A stretch of 64,000 nucleotides of DNA. It comes from Micrasema longulum. Taxonomy: Eukaryota > Arthropoda > Insecta > Trichoptera > Brachycentridae. The notes under the pieces are model-generated. The model was not told where the DNA came from, searched no databases, and saw nothing but the letters and a program-made list of their open reading frames with translations. Every line of letters begins with the position of its first letter. The stretch's first letter is position 1. Position numbers and translations under genes: made by a program. The stretch lies in contig JAGVSM010004011.1 of NCBI GenBank assembly GCA_022494885.1, positions 310,001-374,000 of the forward strand, in the 5' to 3' direction. Shown piece after piece: positions 57,184 through 64,000 of the stretch.

Positions 57184-57805
57184 TCCGTCAAACGGGGTTA
57201 TTCTGCCTAAAAAAAAATGTTTTTTTTGTGTACTTATAAACTATTTTTGCTAAGCAGTAGAAGAAAAGTTTTTATGGTTTCAATCTACTTGCTTAATTAT
57301 TGCAATTGACATTGGAAAACGTGTGAGTTGTTTATTGTAAATAAAAGTTTCTACCTCAACCTTGGATATACGTCGCCGCCAAACAGTTAAATCGGCCGCT
57401 CAATTGGGCGGCTAGGCTGTTCATTTAAAACCTGGTATTCAATTGAATGGCAAGGTCATTCGTTGAATGAATTAATATAGCTTTAGTTGGTTGGTTGAAA
57501 GCTAGCCCTTTGGAAACGGCCGAACCGAAAGCTGCCGGGTTAGGTTATGAAACGTTGGGTTAAGTTTAATGATAATAAAAAACAGTTGTTTACTTAACGA
57601 GAGAGTGACAGAAAAACTAGGTTCAAATACCTATTCATGAAATTATAATTAATATGAAATTTTAATATTATATTAATTTATATAAAATGGTAATTAAAAA
57701 ATAACATAATACTGCAATGGAATCCACTAACACATAAATAATTTTCAAAAAATAGAATACAAAAAAATATTCTAAAACAGGCAAAATAACCCCGTTTGAC
57801 GGTCC
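57184..57805. mobile_element. MITE with 24-bp ends starting CCGTCAAACGGGG
   Basis: CCGTCAAACGGGGTTATT then CTGCCT at the left is repeated in inverse order at the right (57778-57803, one mismatch). The element is about 620 bp and non-coding. The middle is GC-richer (CGGCCGCTCAATTGGGCGGC near 57395). The target duplication is unclear, so the superfamily is not assigned. Confidence 0.75.
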
Positions 57806-57996
57806 TTCGTAAATAAAATGTTACAATACTTTTCTAGTGAATTGATTTAATGGCGTAATAAATCAGTACTGAATTATTAAAATATAATATTTAAGCGAAG
57901 TAACGTTCACAAGGTTGGATTAACAGTATTTTAAATGTTTTTAAGAACAGACGCGTTGGCGTTTTTACATTTTACGTTTATAATCTTTACTTGAGT

Positions 57997-58110
57997 AATC
58001 ATTATCATTCCCCTTTCCATATCCGGTGGTGCATAGGCACTGCATTTGTTAACCAAATGCCACGTATTTCGTATGGTCATCAGTCCAACGCTTCAGGTCA
58101 CTTGAGTAAA
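57997..58110 (-). mobile_element. SINE family B tail fragment
   Basis: TTCCCCTTTCCATATCCGGT then GGTGCATAGGCACTGCATTT, degenerate body of family B; the tRNA-like head is missing. Confidence 0.6.
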
Positions 58111-58117
58111 TCTGATA

Positions 58118-58297
58118 ATAAATGTATTTATTTATTCATATTTTGCTCTTATAAACTATAATTAATAATTAAAATAATGTGACCTCACTGGGGGTTACCC
58201 GTGCCGAGGACACTTAAAAATATACTTTTTTGAAATGTTTTTACATTAGAGAATAAACAAAGAAGACTAACTTAATAAACAGAGATAATTAACAAAA
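58118..58297 (-). repeat. Repeat J, copy 1 (LINE-tail-like), left part
   Basis: About 180 bp that recurs at 60122-60301 with few changes, including GTGACCTCACTGGGGGTTAC then CCGTGCCGAGGACACTT. On the minus strand it ends in a hairpin and a TAAATAAATA tail, like a LINE 3' end. A LINE (58298-59557) interrupts it; the sequence continues at 59560. Confidence 0.75.
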
Positions 58298-59557
58298 TAT
58301 GCCGCTGGAGTACCTCAAGGTGGAGTTTTATCACCATTACTATTTTCCCTGTTTATTAATCCGATTGCAGATTGTCTCAATTGTTCATATCATCTCTATG
58401 CAGATGTTTTACAGTTATACCTTCATTGCAGACCTGAAAACACCAGCAAAGCAATAGAATCGATGTCTAAAACACTAAATTGCGTGTCAACATGGACAAA
58501 AGAGTATGGTTTACTAATAAACCCGTCTAAAACACAAATTATGTTTGCAGGTAGTCAAAGATTGCTTAGTAAGCTAGACATACCTTCACTTAATCCTCTT
58601 ATTGTCAATGGTACCAATATTCAGTACAGGAAATCCGTAAAAAATCTAGGAGTACTAATGGATGAACATCTCTGCTGGCGAGCTCATACTAATGAATTAA
58701 GCCGCAAAATATTTTTCAGTCTACACTCACTTAGAAGGTTGCAAAAATTCTTACCCATTAGTACTAAATGCACTCTTGTACAAGCATTACTACTACCCAT
58801 TCTAGATTACGCTGATGTTTCCATGACTGATTTAAGCTGTGAGCAACTCGATAAACTTGAACGACTTCAGAATACATGCATAAGGTACATTTTCGGTCTT
58901 AGGAAATATGACCACATTTCTGATTATCGTAGGCAACTGAAATGGCTCAAAATTAGACAGCGGAGAGACTATCACTCCCTCTCACTTCTGTTCAATGTAC
59001 TTCATAGTCCTAACGCTCCTATATACCTGCGTGAAAAATTTCAACGCTTATCAGTTCATGGTTTACCTCTTCGTTCTCATTCTCAAGGCACTCTCTTAAT
59101 ACCCATACACAATTCATCTTTCTTCTCTAACTCATATAGTGTCCATGCGGCTCGACTGTGGAATCATCTCCCATCCACCATCAAAGATGCTACTACATTA
59201 TCTCTGTTTAAATCACGTCTGAAGAAACATCTCCTTTCTCTACCTTAATCTCTCCTCCTTTCCTTTTTCCTCTTTCCTCTTTCCTCTTTTTTCCTTTTTC
59301 CCATTGAGTAATAGTTTCGATTTAAGGTAATTTATAAACAAATACGTTTATTTCTATTTTTATATATCTTTAAATTTTTAATCTTTTTTTCTATTGAATA
59401 TGTTCTGTAACTTGAATAATAAAAATAAAACTTTTATTTTATTGGTTGGTTGGAAGAAATTGCCATTTGGCAATAAGCCCGCCAATGTACAAATAACATT
59501 ATGTACAAAAAGTTAAATAAATAAAAAAATAAAAAATAAAAAAAAATATTCACAGTT
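58298..59557 (+). pseudogene. LINE reverse transcriptase fragment with mutated YADD box, plus 3' UTR
   Basis: An open frame from about 58289 to the stop at 59246-59248 encodes about 317 residues. GVPQGGVLSPLLFSLFIN is the RT palm. HLYADVLQLY stands where the active-site YADD is expected, so the second catalytic Asp is Val (one base change). KSVKNLGVLMDEHLCW follows, then LRRLQKFLPIS and LPILDYADVSMTDL, and finally HAARLWNHLPSTIKD near the end. The length and motif order fit the C-terminal half of a CR1/Jockey-like ORF2. The 3' UTR (CT-rich, then GCCATTTGGCAATAAGCCCG) and an A-rich tail end near 59557. A truncated sister copy lies at 12764-13113. Confidence 0.9.
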
Positions 59558-59645
59558 TTAAAAACTAGGTATATATGTACATCTATGTTATTTATATTAC
59601 AGAACGCACAATGAAAATAACAAAAGCCTAACATAAGCCTAACCT
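59558..59645 (-). repeat. Repeat J, copy 1, right part
   Basis: CAGTTTTAAAAACTAGG and ATGTACATCTATGTTATTTA then TATTACAGAACGCACAATG match 60312-60412, so this is the continuation of repeat J after the inserted LINE. Confidence 0.7.
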
Positions 59646-60121
59646 AACGATTTCAATTTTGGCTCCATTTTCAACGAGTTATAAATAACTCAGTATTAGA
59701 ATACGGGAATTAAATTTGATAGGCGAGTCCGCGACACTAGCCACGGGACCACAACCCGGTTCTCTAATACGAGAAATCCTAACCTGCAGTAAACATGATT
59801 ATTTTACGTCAAAAAAAAAATTCATTAATCAAACGTGACGTTACCACGAAAAACGACGTTATATTCGTAATTTGCATCTAAAAAACCCAATAAAAAAACC
59901 TTCTAGTCGTATATTTTTCTACATCCAATTAAAATTTTAGTGAAGAACAATAGGTTATTCAGTAATGGCACATATGAAGAGGCATGCATAATAATACAGT
60001 CAACCCTCCTATAATGCAATTAGTTCGTACCGCGTTATATGGAAACCTCGCTCAGAGTACCCTGAATCAATACTAATCAAATTATCATTTAAGTTCAAAG
60101 TTGACTTCTTCTTGGTGGTCA
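59646..60121. other. Intergenic DNA, nothing recognised
   Basis: AT-rich; a short CCTAACATAAGCCTAACCTAA run at the left edge is too short to be called telomeric. Confidence 0.4.
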
Positions 60122-60415
60122 AACATTTTTATTTATTCATATTTTTTCTCTTACAAACTATAATTAATAATAAAAATAATGTGACCTCACTGGGGTTACC
60201 CGTGCCGAGGACACTTGACAATATACTTTTTTTTTTAAATATTTTTACTTTTGAGAATAAACAAAGAAGACTAACTCAATAAACAGAGATAATTAACAAA
60301 CTGTTCAGACAGTTTTGAACACTACGTATTTATGTTTATAATAATTTATGTACATCTATATTATTTATATTACAAAACGCACAATGAAAGAACAAAAACC
60401 TAACATAAGCTATAC
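60122..60415 (-). repeat. Repeat J, copy 2, uninterrupted
   Basis: Same sequence as 58118-58297 followed, without interruption, by the equivalent of 59560-59645 (ATGTACATCTATATTATTTA). It represents the pre-insertion arrangement of the LINE site at 58298. Confidence 0.75.
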
Positions 60416-62334
60416 ACTTGTGGAGCAGTTGATTCAATATTGGTTTAGGCGAATAAGACAATCTATTTTACCTTCACCTCCACTATCCATTTTTTATAGT
60501 CTTTTTAAACATTTTCTCGTAACTAATTGTTTTAATAGATAGCGGATGAAGGTTATAGATTTTAATTGAATAATACTCAAAATCCCTTTGTTCGAAAGTG
60601 AAATATGACATAATACCGATAAAAATATCCTTTTAAATATTGCAATTATACATTACACAGCTTACAAACAAAACACAAAAACGGAATAAGATTATAAGAA
60701 AAAAATCCCACATGGGCGTGTATATTTATTTTTAATTTATTTTATCATATTACTTACTATACTAATATCCATTTATTGTACACTTCGCCCAGCTAACAAT
60801 TAGTTTTACGTTACAGCACGTACGTATATTAAAACATAGAATATTTATTTTAATATAAAAAAACATAAAATAAACTTATAAGAACAAATGAACAATCATT
60901 GTTTCCCAAATCAGCTCTCTAAGAAATTCTTGTAGTTAATTAATTTACAAAGACTACTCTCTACGGATGATGAGCGATTTATAATGAAGATTGAACATAT
61001 TTTTTGATTTTAGTAAAACTTGTATGAACGGCAATTGCATATTAAAATGTTATAGTAGTAACATAAAATTATTGATAATTTCTGAATTAAGAAATGAATA
61101 CTGTGATCCGTCGTGCGAGGTACATATTATATTACAGATTAACAAGAGCTGACGCGTTCACAAAACTCACACAAACGAATTAAAAATCTTAGAATTGTGA
61201 TTTTAAAAAGGTTGTATTAAATTTCGATAAAATTTTATTTAAAAAAAAACGGTTACATTAGAGGGTTGTGTATGAGAAAAAAAATAGTTAACTCTGAAAG
61301 CCCGCTGCCTCAAAAAAATATAATCGTGGCGGTGCGTGGTGTTGGGTCAAATTAAACCCAGTTTTAAATGTCGCGTTTTGGACATTTTTGTGTGTTATTT
61401 AATATTGTTTTTTCATTTTAAAATACCGTGAAAAGAAGTGTGGTAAAATTTTGATCATAATTTAGTTAAGTGACGTTTAGTAATTACTTTCGACATAATC
61501 GTTAATTTACAATACTACTGGGTGTAATCGGACTCCTCTCTGGTACTTATTAGTTAAGAAAATTTAATAAATGTATAATTTTTTTTACGCGAGAACATTT
61601 TTGTTAAATATTTTGTGCTTATAATATTATAATAAAAAAAATAATAAAATGTAATATAAGTGCATACCACAAGTAAAACTTTTATAGTAGTTTGTTTAAA
61701 GAGTATTAATAATGAGATTTTTTATTAGTCAATATGTGTACATATATATTTTCTCCGATACAACTTATACCATGTACTTAATTCACTATTTATTAATTAT
61801 ATATTCTGTTTTTATTGAATTCAATAAATTACACCCTAATTGTTAAAGTAACGCCTAAAATTTAAATTAATCCAAGTAAATGAGTGACAGTCAAGATGTT
61901 CGTTTGTCGTCCGTTAAATATTTATTTATTTAATTTTAGAATACGCCTAAGGGGCATTTTCAAAAATAATAGAGGTGAGTACAAATAAAGAAATAATTTT
62001 AAAAATAAACAAAAACACTATTAAAAAAAATAAATTAGGAGATGTAGAAACCAAAAAAGCATGTTGCAATGCAAAATCAAAGTTATAACTTTGCGTAATA
62101 CAAAAAGAGAAAAATATGGATATAATATAATGTGCGATAGTGTAAAATTAATAGTCCGGTATAACATTAGGTATATAAAGTAAATAAGAAAAAAATTACA
62201 ATGTTTATTTTTTAAGATAGGTAATAAGTAAATAAAATTAATTATAAATTTAGTATTGTAATAATAAAACGTTAAATAATATGTATGCTGCCACTTACCA
62301 TTATGTCGTATACCAACTCAACCGGGGTTCTTGG
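60416..62334. other. Intergenic DNA, possible old LINE tail
   Basis: At 61917-61970 TATTTATTTATTTAATTTTA is followed by a GCCTAAGGGGC hairpin, like the inverse of a LINE end. There is no coding evidence. The remainder is AT-rich and unrecognised. Confidence 0.4.
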
Positions 62335-62470
62335 CCTCATAGAGTTAGGGATACGTATAATTCATATAATTCCTCTGAACGTGTGATGTCACCGTACTCC
62401 ACCTAAACGGCCTAACCGATTTACGCACGGTTTTAGAGAAATATAGATCTCTGTGCTGTGCGTGTTAGTA
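62335..62470. mobile_element. Possible Helitron internal fragment
   Basis: ACGGCCTAACCGATTTACGC and a following GGTTTTAGAGAAATATAG resemble the middle of Lepidoptera-type Helitrons. No ends are present. Confidence 0.3.
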
Positions 62471-62597
62471 GATATTAAAATCTTCAATCGAATATGTAAA
62501 AAAGAAATTAGGAGCATAAATGTTTTATTCATCGATCTACCAGGGTTGCATTTGAAGAGAATGCATTGGCAAAAAAATGGATAGATGTTGTTTTTAT

Positions 62598-62915
62598 GTG
62601 TACAAAAAAAAAATGTTTTTGAATGTTAACAAACAGCATTTGTTTTTTGTGGATCTCAATCAGATTCTTTCCTTAAATTCTTTATAATTTCTACCCATTT
62701 ATTTATTTTTATTGGATTTTTGGTAATACTAAAATATTATTAAACTCAAAACATTAATTTAAATTGTATTCCTATATAAGTATACCTCTATGTTGATGAG
62801 AAGACCGGAGTTTGACGTTTGCAAAAAGAATGCCATATTAAAAAAAATATATATGTTCTGGAATTCAACCATAAATAAGTACCTCGCTACCTACTCAAAT
62901 TCAATATTTATTTAT
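62598..62915 (+). repeat. Dispersed repeat P, copy 2
   Basis: Matches 45590-45915: TTTTTGAATGTTAACAAACA, TCAATCAGATTCTTTCCTTA, AAATTCTTTATAATTTC and GGAATTCAACCATAAATAAG. A T-rich LINE-like tail follows. Confidence 0.7.
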
Positions 62916-63419
62916 TAATGAAATCATACAGTCTGTATATAAAACAAGGTACAAAAGAACAATAAAAAAAAGTAAGACCAATTACAGATTTCACACTAAT
63001 GAATGCAGGAGGAGAGTGGAAAAATAATTTAATTCTAAAAAAGTAAAAATAAAAATATTACATAAAAAGTTCATAAAAAGGAGAAGATATTGTAAAGCTA
63101 CTTTACGTTCCTCCCTCTCTCTCTGCTTCCATGAACATTTAAATTTAATTGTAAAAAATCACAACCAACAATAAATTATTCGATGCAGGTCTCAGATGTA
63201 GGTAAGTATAAATTTAGAGTTGAAATCAAATGTTCAAAATTAAAAGCAAAAGTTAAAATTAAAATGAAAAGTTTAAATTAAAATTAAGTTAAAAGTTTAA
63301 ATTAAAAGTTAAAATTAAGAATTAAAATTAAAATTATTATTATCATTTTAATATTAACTATTTTTAGCTTTGGAATTTGCGTACAGTACGTACGTACTTA
63401 TTAATAAAATGTCTTTTTC

Positions 63420-63484
63420 CAAGGTAATAAAAAATAGCCGGCAAGCCAACGTTCGGACAGGACAACGTCTGTCGGGTCCGCTAG
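63420..63484 (+). mobile_element. Helitron 3'-end fragment
   Basis: Ends GGGTCCGCTAG followed by T, i.e. a CTAG end. A hairpin just upstream (63455-63480) has CGGAC paired with GTCCG and GACA paired with TGTC. ACAACGTCTGTCGGGTC is the usual terminal block of short Helitrons in moths. It is probably unrelated to the 5' end at 54396, 9 kb away. Confidence 0.6.
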
Positions 63485-63494
63485 TTTATTATAT

Positions 63495-63600
63495 AAATTA
63501 AATCCTCAAATTTGGAATAAGCAGTGACGGATTTCATCGCTTTCGGGCCATCTTCGAAACTGGTATCTTTTATATAAAGTTCTCAAATACGTTTTACGTC
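63495..63600 (+). repeat. Dispersed repeat D, copy 2
   Basis: Same as 51985-52110: TTTGGAATAAGCAG, GGATTTCATCGCTTTCG, CCATCTTCGAAACTGGTATC. It lies just downstream of a Helitron end. Confidence 0.6.
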
Positions 63601-64000
63601 TATAATAAATGTTTAAAATAATTATTCAATTAACAGTTCACACAGCGAATGTATCATACATTTTACTATTAAAAGATGTAACGACTCCACATTAATACAG
63701 ATTTGAATCTTTTTACACGGAAAAGGCATTAAACATCGTGATAGCAAAAGTACCGATGTTAAGGTGGGAGTTTTAAGGGCGTTATTTATTTCATTGCTCT
63801 CGTTTAATTAAATATAATTAAATTCTATTAATTTTTTGTTTATTGTAGGTATTCTCATAACCGGTGGACATTAAGACGAAGCCTGTGTGGTATAGCCCCG
63901 GGCCTCCGCGCCACGGTTTTTTTAAAAATTATTTTTATTTGTATTTGCATTTTAAATTTTACAATAGATATACAAAAGTTACGGATACAAAATACACTAT
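63601..64000. other. Intergenic DNA to the window edge
   Basis: Only a GTATAGCCCCGGGCCTCCGC string near 63890 stands out; it may be the head of another repeat cut by the window end. Confidence 0.35.

Noticed and set aside
59630..59650. CCTAAC repeats as telomere (TTAGG) DNA
   Set aside because: Only a few irregular units, inside a dispersed repeat.
1..64000. Prokaryotic-type systems (CRISPR, defence islands, operons, phage)
   Set aside because: No regularly spaced repeats, Shine-Dalgarno-led gene runs or bacterial protein families; all signals are eukaryotic.

Overview
The window is eukaryotic, very AT-rich and gene-poor, and looks like insect DNA, most likely from a moth or butterfly. The evidence is a few short nuclear genes of animal type, spliceosomal GT-AG signals, several tRNA-derived SINE families, many 5'-truncated non-LTR retrotransposon (LINE) tails, and Helitron ends of the TC-start/CTAG-end type common in Lepidoptera. 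The species assignment is inference. I saw no bacterial operons, CRISPR arrays, rRNA genes or genuine tRNA genes.

Genes: between about 14.5 and 22.4 kb lie the only convincing host genes. A two-exon CHCHD4/MIA40 gene (minus strand, 14585-15676) encodes the mitochondrial intermembrane-space import oxidoreductase. An RNase P/MRP subunit Rpp14-like exon lies at 19826-20146 (minus). A short intronless GC-rich gene of unknown function lies at 21581-21976 (plus), with a TATA promoter and basic, proline-rich protein. A second GC-rich island at 22.4-22.7 kb, a promoter-like island with two NRF-1/EWG-type sites near 26.1 kb, and a possible short first coding exon at 10311-10342 (minus) are weaker gene signals. 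These genes do not form an operon and I see no functional link between them.

Mobile DNA: most of the rest is transposon debris, often nested. There are at least eleven LINE remnants (RTE-like, and CR1/Jockey-like types). The longest is at 58298-59557 and has a mutated YADD catalytic box. There are three SINE families: A at 2.3, 35.0, 44.8 and 53.5 kb; B at 11.6, 46.3 and 52.9 kb; C at 52.1 kb. Several small inverted-repeat elements (MITEs) occur at 16.5, 18.1, 26.7, 43.8 and 57.2 kb. A medium element family (K) occurs at 12.5, 24.5, 31.2 and 40.6 kb, two copies of which share a conserved short reading frame. Nested insertions can be read at 2.3 kb (SINE in E), 12.5-13.3 kb (LINE in K), 34.9-35.4 kb (SINE in RTE), 42.3-43.2 kb (LINE in E) and 58.1-59.6 kb (LINE in a repeat whose uninterrupted paralogue lies at 60.1 kb).

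The most unusual signal is the E repeat family. It is the commonest repeat in the window (about ten copies or fragments), has long internal inverted arms like a foldback DNA transposon, yet four copies are flanked by 9-15 bp direct repeats and have unequal ends. That combination is more like retroposition, or an atypical MULE, than an ordinary MITE. I found no sign of a new multi-gene system.
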